Positions 33,423-46,639 of a stretch of 64,000 nucleotides of DNA are shown one piece after another. The notes under the pieces are model-generated. The model was given only the letters and a program-made list of their open reading frames with translations. It did not search any database and was not told where the DNA came from. The stretch's first letter is position 1; every line of letters begins with the position of its first letter. This DNA comes from Lathyrus oleraceus (taxonomy: Eukaryota; Streptophyta; Magnoliopsida; Fabales; Fabaceae): the NCBI RefSeq assembly GCF_024323335.1, contig NC_066581.1:224341039-224405038 (forward strand), given 5' to 3'. Both the position numbers and the translations under genes were made by a program.

Positions 33423-36400
33423 TCCGCCCTAAATTGAAATTCATCCCCAAATTTCTTCTAATTAATGAGATGAAAATACTTTTTGCATCTCCGACTTAAT
33501 TTAATACATGACTTTGCATGGTTGCAATTATTTTCCAGAATTGTACAACTTGTTGACATACTCGAACTTCCAATTTATTCTTATTGACATCTATCATTAT
33601 TTCGCAACTTCTTGAGTCCTTCTTGGTCTAACCATCCTTATATCCCTATTATTGGACTAACTCTAAACTTCTACAGTTTATCTCTTCCAATGTGCCATTC
33701 CGAACTGTTTGGTCATGGATTTTCTCGGAGTCTGTAACTTCTACTTCCTTATACTAACTTAATAAAGGTCCATAATCATTATACCTTAATCTGGTTGGAT
33801 AATCAACACTCTCAAATCTTTGTGGTGTTTACCATTGATCCCTTACTTATATGTAGTATCGATGTGTCTTCTCTTATAAGTCCTCTAACATTTTTGACAA
33901 ATTTTACATTCCAACCACTGATATTCTTATCAGACTTCATTGGTTCTGCTATTGTGTAAATAAGCATGCATACTCATGATGCCTTGCCTCTTCGCACGAC
34001 TTCAATAAGATATGGTGCAAAAGTGTCTTACTTCCAATCCTAGGAGCAATCATCTCTCTGATTCTCCATGACACCTTCTTGAGCGCTTCCATCTACCACT
34101 TTCCATTGTGCTATTTTGATTCATACAACGTGAAACACATGGAATTCATAGGAAATACTGGTTAGCTTACATATTCCATAGAAAATCCATATATGGCCTC
34201 CAGGGAACCTACCGCCCAAAATAGTACTAACACCTTACTGACACCCATCAATAGAATAATCCTCTCGCTAACATACAAAGGTTGAGAACATGACCGGCAC
34301 CTGCCAAAAGATAGATATGCAAGAGTCACACGACTGTGACCATAAGAGTATAAAGCATTCATGATTTTCTTGTGTTGGTTGCATATAATTTAGATTGATC
34401 TGGCAATACTTGGTTCTCATTGTCATCTCGTACCTCGATTGTACTTACAAGCATGGTCATGATGGTCTTTCACATAAGAGCTTCGCCCTAACTCTTAGTT
34501 ATAGTCTATTATAAGTTCTCTATAGAACTATGACCCACTCATGGGTTTCTGATGACACGATACTTTAACCAATTAACGAAATAATACCATTAAGGAACTT
34601 CGAGTCATTAAGAAGACAACGCTTCCATGGGACTTTAACCAATTAAGGATGCAAATGTGAGTTTCTAACACTACTCACAAAGTCATATTATTCGGTTAGA
34701 CATCTTGGGATGACATCACACTTACTAACCATAATTATTCATTCCGATCGTTCTACTCCATCTCATGGAATTTCTAGCTCATGTTCTTATGAGAATCCAA
34801 TCCAAGTTACATGCTAACTTTAGGAGTGTCCCATTCCCACTCTTTCTTGGGAGGATAACTCATGTATCATGGAGACAGGGCATGGTAGCGTTGTATACAT
34901 CATGTACCACTCTCATGGGGATCTACCTCTGAGGCCATATATCTGAGTGAACTATCTAGATATCATGCTATGACTATTCACTCATACCTAATCGATACAT
35001 CAGCAAGACATTGAACCAATATAATCGAGATCACTACTTGGTAAGTCTCTCCCAGCTTCACTCCTTATGGTTCTCATTAGTTATAATAGTGATACGCCCA
35101 AGACTTGCCCATACTATATACAGTTCATATAGGTTGACGTCTAACTTCCTTGGTATCTGTATTGGTGATTGACTATGTAATACACCTATAGGAATTTCAA
35201 GTTCAATTCTATCGGCCCGACTTGCATTAATATTGCAACTCCTTTCTCCAACTTGCACATCTATGATGGCTCACAAAATGAGAATCAGGATTTACTTGGT
35301 TCCAAAAATGTGTGGGTGTCATGCTCTGTGTTCATACAACCCAAATAATACACACTCACGATGAACCTTGACATTCCCACGTACTTACTGACTTGGATTC
35401 CCTTATGAATTAAACATCAACTATATGTTTTATCACATGGAGATTACATATTTGGAAGACTCACAACTGACAACTCTTGCCACCCACTTATGAGTTCACA
35501 TGATGTAGTCCTTTCCACGGGTCCACACTTAGTTTTGTACCCAAGCTTGGATCGATCTTGGTTACCCACCATATACTTGGAATCTCAGGACACAAAATGT
35601 GTCTGCTCAAATATTAGTAATCTCGCTTAGCGGTATTCAAGCAAGATACCGCTTAGCGATTATTTACCTTGTTGAGCAAGCATGATAGAACAAAACAAAA
35701 ATGAAAAGAGAAACTCTCATTGTGCGAGCAATCCTTCACTAGGTGAGAATAACATAACATCACCACATGGAATGGAAACCAGGAAGAGGGGAAAATCAAT
35801 CGCAAGATAATCAACACACATACTTGCGACCAATATACTACTATCACTTGTTTTCCTGATATCAAGGTATACTCTTTTCTACTTCACTTGGTACTCTAGA
35901 ATTCTTCATATTTGAACAATCATTTGTTGCATACCCCTTTACATGAATCTCATCCAATTTTCCTATGGATATCATAACATTGTCATAGAAACTTTTTATT
36001 AGCATTAAGTGTCTATTGAGATACCCTAAATGTATTCTCCATTGTAAGACTGGAACGATTTGGTCCACCTTCCATCTTTCATCTAGTACATAAACAATTC
36101 GATTGGAGTAATCAGTCGTGTCCTTGAGCCTTCTTGCATACTCATCCACTGCCATAGACCCTCGACAAAGTTGTTAAATTTCAGTAACTCTCGAGCCTTC
36201 AACCATCTGGAAGGTATCATTCCAAACATACATCCTTGAGGTACTTCCATTCATTTAAGATGATCTAGTGGCCTTACGAGCTGAGACACCGGTACCCCAC
36301 CTCGTTGCTAAGCCTTATGGCATACGTACGACAAAAACATATTTTCTCCTTCACTACATGGAGTTACATGGAATACTTGTTCCATACCAGTGGGTCAATC

Positions 36401-36449
36401 TTGTTATACTAACAAGCTCAGACGTTTCTCAAAATTCAGGTGAATTCAT
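33423..36449 (-). mobile_element. Decayed internal region of a minus-strand chromovirus
   Basis: About 3 kb with no long open frame. A gag fragment at 35862-36155 and a possible protease-like scrap near 35058-35258 run on the minus strand in the order expected for the LTR at 30834-33422. RT and integrase are not recognisable by eye. No primer site or second LTR is seen before the copia LTR starts at 36450, so the 5' end was probably lost or displaced. Confidence 0.5.
35862..36155 (-). pseudogene. gag: Gag fragment of decayed chromovirus
   Basis: 97 open codons with the sequence style of a Ty3/gypsy gag core: DEYARRLKDTTDYSN, then LDERWKVDQIVPVLQW. In related gags the equivalent segments are the DEYA-type helix and the P-DE-WK-QF motif. 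Both ends are lost, and no zinc knuckle is found downstream within the open frame. Call by resemblance only. Confidence 0.5.
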
Positions 36450-36855
36450 TGTTGGTGTAAGCCCTAGAGGCCAATACTTTTGGTACTTTTATCGAATTAT
36501 TTATTAATAATAAAAGGCTTTTTCTTTATTATTTTTGTTTAATAAAGTCCCTAGAATAGATAGTCTGTTTAATGTATCATGTGTGACTTAATCATGAGAT
36601 CCCATTAAACATAAGGACATTATTCTTAAAGTATCCGTAGTCGAGCTTTGTTGTGAAGTGGGATAACATTAAAGCATTGAGACTATTATGTATATAGACT
36701 GATGATCACATCTCATGGATTATAGATAAGGAGTTATCAAGTCTTAAACATAGGTATCAATATTAGGAGTAATATTTATACTGGATTGACCCGCTATGAG
36801 AATACCATATAGAATGTTATGCAAAGTGTCATAAGTTATTCTCATGGTGATAGTG

Positions 36856-36860
36856 GTGTA
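36856..36860 (+). repeat. Target site duplication, left copy
   Basis: GTGTA, repeated at 44931-44935. It proves the Tekay-type element inserted into the copia LTR. Confidence 0.95.
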
Positions 36861-39154
36861 TGTAACAACCCAATTTTAGTATTTATTTCTTATATTATTA
36901 TTATTATATTTTATTTTATTTATTTAGAATGTTAATTAATTAATTGGTTGTTAGGTAGTATAATAATTGATTATATTAATTGATTTGGTGTGTTAATTAA
37001 TTCATTTGGTTGATATGAGATATAATTGAATAATTGATTATATTAATTAACTTGGTGTGTTAATTGTATTGGTTTAATTTATTTGAATTAAATAGAGATA
37101 TTATAATACTAGGTATTATTGGGCCTAATAATTAAATTAGAGGTATCATTCTTTAAGTCCAAATATAATACTAGGATATAAGAGGTGAGGAGAGTGAGGA
37201 GTAGGATTATTTTGATCATTTGACGGCAACAGAGAAAGAAAAGAGGAAAAGTAAGGAGAAGAGGGGAAGAACAAGAGAGAAACTAAGGTTTCCAGAAAAT
37301 TGAAGAGGTAAGGGGAAGAATCCTTATTATTATGGGTTAGTATGATTGGGTCAATGGGTAGAAATATGTTTACGTTGAAATCCCTAAATTTCATGGTTTT
37401 TGGAATTGTTAGGTTTTGATGAGTATTCTTGATTTATGGTGATTTGATGGTGTTAAAATTGCAAATTAACGTTATATACTTAGAGTATTGTATGAGTTAT
37501 AATTTTCTGAGTGTTTGGCTTTTTACGGAATCGAAAACGGAGGTCCGAAAGTCCTCCAACGATGAAAAACGCAGAAAATTCTGCATTCTGTTTTGTGTTA
37601 ACCGGTTACCCTCCGAGCGTTAATCGGTTACTTGCTAAAAACCTGCCCAAAAATTTTGCATTCTGTTTTGTGTTAACCGGTTACCCTCAGAGCGTTAACC
37701 GGTTACTTGCTAAAAATCTGCGTAGAAATTGCATTCTGTTTCGCGTTAACCGGTTACCCACAGAGCGTTAACCGGGTAACACTGTTGAAAAATGAAAAAT
37801 TGAGATTTTAAAAGTGGTATTCATTTTGAGATGAAATCTAAGTGTGCGTATTTGATAATTAGCCTATATTTGCGAATGATATATTGTTATGAATGTGTAT
37901 ATGTACCATTGGTGGATAATTCATAGATTTGAATTATGGTGATATGTGGAATGTTAAGATGGTAGATATGATCTTAATTGCATATGTGTTGGTATTTGTA
38001 CATTCATTCATGGCATGGTCGGCTTCATGGTGGAAGCGGTGAAACTGTGGGTTCACATGGTAATAGACATTGATCCTTGAATGGAAATAGGCGTAGCAGA
38101 CGTTGATCCTTAATCGAAAATAGACGTAGTGGCTTTGGTCTTGTCCGGATCGGAAGCGTGGCTTGGATTCTAGATATTGAATCGGAAAGCGGTGAAACGT
38201 TGGGTTCACATTGCGGTACCACATGCATAGAGTCACATGTCTTGCATTGAGTCACATTAGAGTTATGTGATAATTGAATGTATGCATTGTTGTGATTGTG
38301 ACGTGTGTATGAGATATGGTAATTGAACTTGGTGATGTTTGGATACATAACTTGGAAAAATATGTGATTATGTGATAATTATAGTTACGTGTATATTTGG
38401 GAATATAGTATTGGATTTTAATATTATACTCCTTGAGTTTTGATAGATGTTTGAAACATGTGAAACAAATGTTGGTTAGTATTATTTACATGGTTATACA
38501 AGGTGTGACGAATCCCGTTAATTGTTGATTTAATCATTGTGCTTTATTATACTTCTTCATAATTATTTGAATTCTCACCCTTCTGTTTGAATGTTGCTTT
38601 ACATGGCATCGTGCAGATACTCAAGAGTAGTATTGCTGAAGTAAGTGGAAGCTAGCTTACTCGAGATTAGCCGGAGAGTTTCCGTGTTTTAGCTTAGAGA
38701 CTAGGTAATGAGTCAATGCTCTGGTCATGTAACACGGGGTAGATTGGTAGTATTGAACTCATATCTGAGTTGGATACGTACTATGTTATTACTTGTGAAC
38801 ATGTTTAGTTGCAATCTGCTGTTTGAGAGGCCATAGTGCCAAATATTCTGGATATGGTTTTAGTTATCTTGAGGAGATTATTGAGAGATGATCATGGTAT
38901 GGGACATGGATCATTTTATGAAATACATGAGTATTCATTATTTTCCGCTGCGAACGCATATTCTTGAATATTCATGATAATTGAAATGTGTTATTCTAAA
39001 TAACCAGTTGTAGTGTATATTGATGATGAATGATGTTGGTTTTTGAAAGCTTTTAGTTTTTGAAAACGTCGATGTGACGCCCTTTTGTTTATATGCGTGC
39101 TTATTTACTCTGATTATATGTTAAGTATTTTGGGGTAGAAAAAGGGGTGTTACA
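36861..39154 (+). repeat. 5' LTR of Tekay-type element
   Basis: 2,294 bp, TGTAACAACC...GGGTGTTACA. It holds three units of paired TTAACCGGTTA palindromes (37598-37780) and a twofold repeat of about 33 bp near 38065-38132. Open frames here are not genes. Confidence 0.95.
37598..37780 (+). repeat. TTAACCGGTTA palindrome-pair array, three units
   Basis: Each unit has two TTAACCGGTTA palindromes (some with one change) about 22 bp apart; period is about 75 bp. The spacer contains GCTAAAAA and ends in ATTCTG. Confidence 0.9.
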
Positions 39155-39158
39155 TTAG

Positions 39159-39170
39159 TGGTATCAGAGC
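39159..39170 (+). promoter_or_regulatory. Primer binding site, initiator tRNA-Met (Tekay-type)
   Basis: TGGTATCAGAGC four bases after the 5' LTR end. Confidence 0.9.
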
Positions 39171-39314
39171 AGGTTGGTCCGTCCGGCCAGGTTGTTTAAT
39201 TATGTTTGTTCCCTAGTATGCGACATGTGTGTGAGAACACTGTCGATGCTTGTTTTATTCTCCATTGCATGTTGGGAATGAAATAAGTGGGGGAGAGCGT
39301 CTGCTTCTCTTGGA

Positions 39315-39356
39315 TGTTCCAATTGTATCGAGGTTGGACATTATGTTGTCGAATGC
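39315..39356 (+). pseudogene. gag: Gag zinc knuckle remnant
   Basis: 14 codons reading CSNCIEVGHYVVEC, a complete CX2CX4HX4C knuckle, followed by a stop eight codons later. It lies only 160 bp after the primer site, where over 1 kb of gag should precede it. A deletion has therefore removed the gag core and kept only the nucleocapsid finger. Confidence 0.8.
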
Positions 39357-39397
39357 AAGAGTGCAGTGTTGGCTAGTTAACCTGTTTTGAGAATGTT

Positions 39398-42300
39398 GTG
39401 CTTTTTCTGAACCCGAAGAGAGGTCGGATTCGAGAATGGTGTTGGTTAGAAGTTAATCGGGTGTATATCAACTGTTTTGAGAAGACGATTATTTTTCCTG
39501 AGGTTGATGCTAAGGAAGATTGGTTTGTGTCTGCTAAGCAAGTTGATGAATCGGTGCAAGGTGGTGCCGAGTCGTTTATGTTGTTGGAAACTTTAGATAT
39601 TCGCGAGAAGAGGACGATTGAAGAATTGCCAATAGTTTGTGAGTTTGCGGAGGTATTTCCTGAAGATATAAGTGATTTACCGCCGGAACGTGAGGTTGAG
39701 TTTTCGATTGATTTAGTTCTTGGAACTAGTCCTGTATCGATGGCTCCCTATAGAATGTATGCTTCTGAGTTGAAAGAGTTGAAGAGTCAACTTGAAGACT
39801 TGCTCGAGAAGAGGTTTATTCGTCCTAGTGTGTCGCCGTGGGGTGCACCTGTTCTGTTGGTCAAGAAGAAAGAAGGTTCTATGAGATTATGTGTTGATTA
39901 TAGACAACTGAACAAAGTGCCGATTAAGAACAAGTATCCACTTCTGAGGATTGACGATCTGATGGATCAGCTGGTTGAAGCTTGTGTGTTTAGCAAAATT
40001 GATTTGAGGTCTGGGTATCATCAGATTCGTGTAAAGGCTGAGGATATTCAAAAGACTGCTTTTCGGACAAGGTATGGTCACTACGAGTACTCCGTGATGC
40101 CTTTTGGTGTGACTAATGCACCTGGTGTATTTATGGAGTATATGAATAGATTTTTTCATGATTATCTGGATAAGTTTGTTGTTGTGTTCATCGAGGATAT
40201 ATTGATTTATTCTAAGAGTGAAGAGGATCATGCCGAGCATTTGAAGGTTGTGTTATCGGTGTTGAAAGAGAAGAAGTTGTTTGCTAAACTCTCTAAATGT
40301 GAATTTTGGTTGAGTGAATTAAGTTTTTTTGGACATGTGATTTCGAGTGGTGGTATTTCTGTGGATCCTACGAAGGTTGAAGTTGTATCTCAATGGGAAG
40401 CTCCTAAGTCTGTTGTTGAGATTCGAAGTTTCCTTGGTCTGGCTGGTTATTATAGGAAGTTCATTGAAGGATTTTCTAAGTTGTCGTTACCATTGACGCA
40501 GTTGACTAGGAAAGGTCAAGCTTTCATTTGGACTTCGCAGTGTGAAGCGAATTTTCAAGAGCTTAAGAGACGATTGACTACGACTCCTATTTTGATTTTA
40601 CCGGATCCGTTAGAACCTTTCTTTGTGTATTGTGATGCTTCTTTGTTGGGTTTAGGAGGTGTTTTGATGCGAAAAGGGCACGTGGTAGCTTATGCTTCAA
40701 GGCAACTTAAAGTTCATGAGAGGAATTATCCGACGCATGATTTAGAGTTGGCCGACGTTGTGTTCGTGTTGAAGCTTTGGAGACATTATTTGTTTGGATC
40801 GCGATTTGACGTGTTTAGTGATCACAAGAGTTTGAAGTACTTGTTCGATCAGAAAGAATGGAACATGAGGCAAAGAAGATGGTTGGAATTCTTGAAAGAT
40901 TATGATTTTGGTTTGAATTATCATCCTGGAAAGGCGAATGTTGTAGCCGATGCATTGAGTAGGAAGTCATTGCACATGTCTATGTTGATGATTCGAGAGT
41001 TTGAATTGTTGGAGCAATTTAGAGATTTGAGTTTGGTTTGTGAAGCGGCACCTTCGTGTGTTAAACTTGGTATGTTGAAGCTTACGTGTGGCATTATTGA
41101 CGAGATTAGAGAAGGCCAGAAGTCAGATTTGAAATTAGTCGATGTTATGACATTGATTAATCAAGGTAAACATGGTGACTTTCGGATTGATGAGAATGGT
41201 ATCATGAGGTGTCGTGATCGAGTTTGTGTTCCGGATGTTGCGGATTTGAGAAATAGGATTCTTGAGGAAGGGCATAGAAGTGGTCTGAGTATTCATCCTG
41301 GTGCTACTAAAATGTATCAAGACTTGAGAAAGATGTTTTGGTGGCAAGGTATGAAGAAGGATGTAGCAGAATTTGTGTATTCATGTTTGACTTGTCAAAA
41401 GTCAAAGATTGAACATCAAAAGCCGTCTGGTTTGATGCAACCGTTATCTATTCTCGAGTGGAAGTGGGATAATATCTCTATGGATTTTGTTTCGGGTTTG
41501 CCGAGAACATCGAGTAATTGTGAGGCGATTTGTGTCGTTGTGGCAGGTTGACGAAATGTGCTCATTTTATTCCGATGAGGATGGATTATTCGATGGAGAG
41601 ACTTGCTAAGTTGTACATCGAGAGGATTGTGTGTTTGCATGGTATTCCGTCGAGCATTGTTTCGGATAGAGATCCGAGGTTCACTTCGAGATTTTGGGAA
41701 GGTTTGCAAAGTGCTTTGGGTACGAAGTTGCGTTTGAGTTCAGCATATCATCCGCAAACTGATGGTCAAACGGAGAGGACTATTCAGTCACTGGAAGATC
41801 TTTTGAGGTCATGTGTTTTGGAACAAGGAGAAAATTGGGATAGTTTCTCGCCTTTGATCGAGTTTACGTATAACAACAGTTTCCATTCGAGTATTGGAAT
41901 GGCACCTTTTGAGGCTCTTTATGGTAGAAGGTGTAGAACTCCTTTGTGTTGGTACGAATCGGGAGAGAGTGCTGTGGTTGGACCCGAGTTGATTCAAGAG
42001 ACTACGGATAAGATTAAGATGATCCAAGAGAAGATGAATGCTTCTCAGAGTCGTCAAAAGAGTTATCATGATAAGAGGAGGAAGGCTCTTGAGTTTGAGA
42101 AAGATGAGCATGTGTTTCTTCGAGTTACGCCAGTAACGGGTGTTGGTAGAGCTTTGAAGTCGCATAAGTTGACGCCGCGTTTCATTGGTCCTTATCAGAT
42201 TTCCGAGAGGGTAGGTGAAGTGGCATATCGAATTGCATTACCACCGTCACTTTCTAATCTTCATGATGTGTTCCATGTGTCTCAATTGAAGAGGTACATT

Positions 42301-42519
42301 GTGGATCCATCGCATGTTATTCCATTAGATGATGTTCAAGTGAGGGATAATTTGACGGTTGATACATCACCTATGCGAATTGAAGATCGAGAAGTGAAGA
42401 AGCTTCGTGGTAAGGAGATTGCGTTGGTGAAAGTGATATGGGGCGGAACCGCCAATGGCAATATTACATGGGAACTCGAGGATAAGATGAAGGAATCGTA
42501 TCCGAAGTTGTTCGTTTGA
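39398..42519 (+). pseudogene. pol: Pol of Tekay-type chromovirus (RT, RNase H, integrase, chromodomain-like tail)
   Basis: The frame enters at the tail of the protease region ([12 protein letters not shown]) and runs through RT, RNase H and the HHCC finger to 41551, then shifts. It resumes in another frame at about 41550 through the integrase core to 42519. The shift is explained by one missing base near 41545. The RT motif usually F-I-D-D reads F-I-E-D (GAG at 40193-40195), replacing the first catalytic aspartate. Integrase residues are visible (MDFV; SDRD; TDGQTE). The C terminus (EDREVKKLRGKEIALVKVIW...) is the chromodomain-like tail of this lineage. Loss of protease and gag makes the element dependent on others. 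Confidence 0.92.
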
Positions 42520-42561
42520 GGTAAATTTTCGAGGCCGAAAATCTTTTATGTGGGGGAGAGT

Positions 42562-44930
42562 TGTAACAACCCAATTTTAGTATTTATTTCTTATATTATT
42601 ATTATTATTATTTATTTTATTTATTTAGAGTGTTAATTAATTAATTGGTTGTTAGGTAGTATAATAATTGATTATATTAATTGATTTGGTGTGTTAATTA
42701 ATTCATTTGGTTGATATGAGATATAATTGAATAATTGATTATATTAATTAACTTGGTGTGTTAATTGTGTTGGTTTAATTTATTTGAATTAAATAGAGAT
42801 ATTATAATACTAGGTATTATTGGGCCTAATAATTAAATTAGAGGTATCATTCTTCAAGCCCAAATATAATACTAGGATATAAGAGGTGAGGAGAGTGAGG
42901 AGTAGGATTATTTTGATCATTTGACGACAACAGAGAAAGAAAAGAGGAAAAGTAAGGAGGAGAGGGGAAGAACAAGAGAGAAGCTAAGGTTTCCAGAAAA
43001 TTGAAGAGGTAAGGGGGAGAATCCTTATTATTATGGGTTAGTATGATTGGGTCAATGGGTAGAAATATGTTTACGTTGAAATCCCTAAATTTCATGGTTT
43101 TAGGAATTGTTAGGTTTTGATGAGTATTCTTGATTTGTGGTGATTTGATGGTGTTAAAACTGCAAATTAAAGTTATATACTTAGAGTATTGTATGAGTTA
43201 TAATTTTCTGAGCGTTTGACTTTTTACGGAATCGAAATCGGAGGTCCGAAAGTCCTCCAACGATGAAAAACGCAGAAAATTCTGCATTCTGTTTTATGTT
43301 AATCGGTTACCCTCCGAGCGTTAACCGGTAACTTGCTAAAAACCTGCCCAAAAATTCTACATTATGTTTTGTGTTAACCGGTTACCCTCCGAGCGTTAAC
43401 CGGTTACTTGCTAAAAACCTGCCCAAAAATTCTGCATTCTGTATTGTGTTAACCGGTTACCCTCAGAGCGTTAACCGGTTACTTGCTAAAAATCTGCGTA
43501 GAAATTGCATTTTGTTTCGGGTTAACCGGTTACCCACAGAGTGTTAACCGGTTAACACTGTTGAAAAATGAAAATTTGAGATTTTAAAAGTGGTATTCAT
43601 TTTGAGATGAAATCTAAGTGTGCGTATTTGATAATTAGCCTATATTTGCGAATGATATATTGTTATGAATGTGTATATGTACCATTGGTGGATAATTCAT
43701 AGAGTTGAATTATGGTGATATGTGGAATGTTAAGATGGTAGAGATGATCTTAATTGCATATGTGTTGGTATTTGTACATTCATTCATGGCATGGTCGGCT
43801 TCATGGTGGAAGCGGTGAAACTGTGGGTTCACATGGTAATAGACATTGATCCTTGAATGGAAATAGGCGTAGCAGACGTTGATCCTTAATCAGAAATTGG
43901 CGTAGTGGCTTTGATCTTGTCCGGATCGGAAGCGTGGCTTGGATTCTAGATATTGAATCGGAAAGCGGTGAAACGTTGGGTTCACATTGCGGTACCACAT
44001 GCATAGAGTCACATGTCTTGCATTGAGTCACATTAGAGTTATGTGATAATTGAATGTATGCATTGTTGTGATTGTGACGTGTGTATGAGATATGGTAATT
44101 GAATTTGGTGATGTTTGGATACATAACTTGGAAAAATATGTGATTATGTGATAATTATAGTTACGTGTATATTTGGGAATATAGTATTGGATTTTAATAT
44201 TATACTCCTTGAGTTTTGATAGATGTTTGAAACATGTGAAATAAATGTTGGTTAGTATTATTTACATGGTTATACAAGGTGTGACGAATCCCGTTAATTG
44301 TTGATTTAATCATTGTGCTTTATTATACTTCTTCATAATTATTTGAATTCTCACCCTTCTGTTTGAATGTTGCTTTACATGGCATCGTGCAGATACTCAA
44401 GAGTAGTATTGCTGAAGTAAGTGGAAGGTAGCTTACTCGAGATTAGCCGGAGAGTTTCCGTGTTTTAGTTTAGAGACTAGGTAATGAGTCAATGCTCTGG
44501 TCATGTAACACGGGGTAGATTGGTAGTATTGAACTCATATCTGAGTTGGATACGTACTATGTTATTACTTGTGAACATGTTTAGTTGCAATCTGCTGTTT
44601 GAGAGGCCATAGTGCCAAATATTCTGGATATGGTTTTAGTTATCTTGAGGAGATTATTGAGAGATGATCATGGTATGGGACATGGATCATTTTATGAAAT
44701 ACATGAGTATTCATTATTTTTCGCTGCAAACGCATATTCTTGAATATTCATGATAATTGAAATGTGCTATTCTAAATAACCAGTTGTAGTGTATATTGAT
44801 GATGAATGATGTTGGTTTTTGAAAGCTTTTAGTTTTTGAAAACGTCGATGTGACGCCCTTTTGTTTATATGCGTGCTTATTTACTCTGATTATATGTTAA
44901 GTATTTTGGGGTAGAAAAAGGGGTGTTACA
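42562..44930 (+). repeat. 3' LTR of Tekay-type element
   Basis: 2,369 bp, same ends as the 5' LTR. The 75 bp excess is one extra palindrome-pair unit (43299-43555). The polypurine-like TGGGGGAGAG (42551-42560) precedes it. Confidence 0.95.
43299..43555 (+). repeat. TTAACCGGTTA palindrome-pair array, four units
   Basis: Same array as in the 5' LTR with one more unit, so copy number changed after or during insertion. Confidence 0.9.
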
Positions 44931-44935
44931 GTGTA
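44931..44935 (+). repeat. Target site duplication, right copy
   Basis: GTGTA, directly after the 3' LTR end. Confidence 0.95.
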
Positions 44936-45872
44936 TACCACCCTTTGACCTGAAACCACTATGGACCCTAGATGTAGAGTAGAGTGCTTTATTGCTGATT
45001 AAACATTGTCCATAACTGGATGACCATAAAGACAGTTGATGGGTACTCCACGAAGCATGTTGAGGGACATGAGTGACCTAGATGGAATTTACCCATCATG
45101 CGTAACAAGATAAATGTCTACGGGTCCAATATTGAACTGGACAAGGATGACACGGTTTATGCCTTGTGTTCAATATAGACATAGGGGCAAAAGGGTAATT
45201 ATACATATAAGTATTATCACAAAAGGATTTGTCAGATCACATGACATTTTCATATCTTGGGTAGCAGTGATGTGTTGCTAGATACCGCTCACTGTTTATT
45301 ATGTTAAATACGTGATTTAATATAATTGCTAATGTCACGAAAACCTATAGGGTCAGACACAAAATGACGGATTGATGAGAGATAGAGTAAATAAGGAACA
45401 CCGTAAGGTACAGTGCACTTAAGTAAATTGTAGAACATCGTAAGGTACAATATACTTAAGTAGAATACGAAATATGGTAAGGTACCACGCGCTTAAGTGA
45501 TTTTGGCATATCATAAGATATGGGCCACATACACTTAAGTGGACTTTTTAGCTTGCAACCCACACAAGTGGTTCTATAAATAGAACCCTTGTGCAGAAGC
45601 ATTTGTTTAGTTGACATTTTGTTTCTCTCTCTCTCTCTAACTCAAAGCCTTCATTCGTAGCAGCTATCATTGAGATTGAAGGAATCCGTTCGTGTGGACT
45701 GAGTAGAGGCTTTGTCACCATTCAACGTTCGTGATCACTCATTAGATTTGCATCAAAGGTTTCAATCGCCACAAGAGATAACGACTCTATCACTGTTCAC
45801 TCCCATTCGTAAGGATCACTAAAGGAGAACATTTTAATTTCTGTTGCATTTTGGATCGCTATTCTCCTTCAG

Positions 45873-45885
45873 TGGTATCAGAGCC
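45873..45885 (+). promoter_or_regulatory. Primer binding site, initiator tRNA-Met (copia)
   Basis: TGGTATCAGAGCC one base after the LTR end. It is the standard initiator-Met complement and sets the LTR edge at 45871. Confidence 0.85.
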
Positions 45886-46639
45886 ACTTACGAAACCATG
45901 CATCTGATAGTTGTTTATTTTCTGTATTTTTTGTATTAATACGATTAAAATATAGAATGAATCAAAGAATAAACGAGTAATTAAATTTGGCATCATGTGT
46001 GTACGATTTGGATGATTGATGTTGACTATGCTTCAGAATCCGATGTTAGTATGGTGAAGCAGCGATACATCGATCATCCATAGGTTACACAATTGAGATC
46101 GATCAAATTATATATATGATATAAGTAATTCTGATGCAAAATACAGTATATATGATGTATTGTTTCTCTTTCGTTCATTCAAACACTTAATGGTTGTTTT
46201 CCTTTGAGCGATCAATGGTCATTTGCTTCGGAATTCGACGAAAATATGGTGAAGCAATGACGTGTTAATCAATCATATTGAATTAACAATCGAGGTGTGT
46301 TTGACGGTATGAAATTGGTGCATTATGGTTCATGACGGTACAAGAGTTGTGCGATTAGGGTTGTGAGGGCGCAAGAGTTATGCTTTAAAGTATCAAGTGT
46401 TAATGCGAAAACCAACGTCGATTTCAAATGAATTGTTCATTAAAATTTTGCGTCGGGGTGCTGACCGGGCAGCGGAACCCCCGACTAACTCTGTGTAATG
46501 TGATTAGTTGCCGAAATTTAATTTGGTTTATTTAATTAACAAAATTTAAATTAATAATAATAATAATTTGTTTATTATTATTATTGTCTTGTGGTGATCG
46601 GTTATTATTGTGTGTGAAGGAAATCAGTGGAAACAAGAG

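Larger units (their letters stand above)
36861..44930 (+). mobile_element. Tekay/Del-type chromovirus nested in the copia LTR
   Basis: 8,070 bp with LTRs at 36861-39154 and 42562-44930, an initiator-Met primer site, a polypurine tract and a perfect 5 bp target duplication GTGTA at 36856-36860 and 44931-44935. The internal part is only 3.4 kb because gag and most of protease are deleted. By eye the LTRs differ at 30 or more sites plus one 75 bp repeat unit, so it is older than the Ogre array. Pol carries a 1 bp deletion and a changed RT active-site residue; the element is defective. Confidence 0.95.

Noticed and set aside
34162..34362. 66 codon minus-strand frame as pol of the decayed chromovirus
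   Set aside because: No RT, RNase H or integrase motif is recognisable.
37598..37780. CRISPR-like spaced palindromic repeats
   Set aside because: This is a eukaryotic LTR; spacers are also repeated, no cas genes, and the array varies between LTRs.
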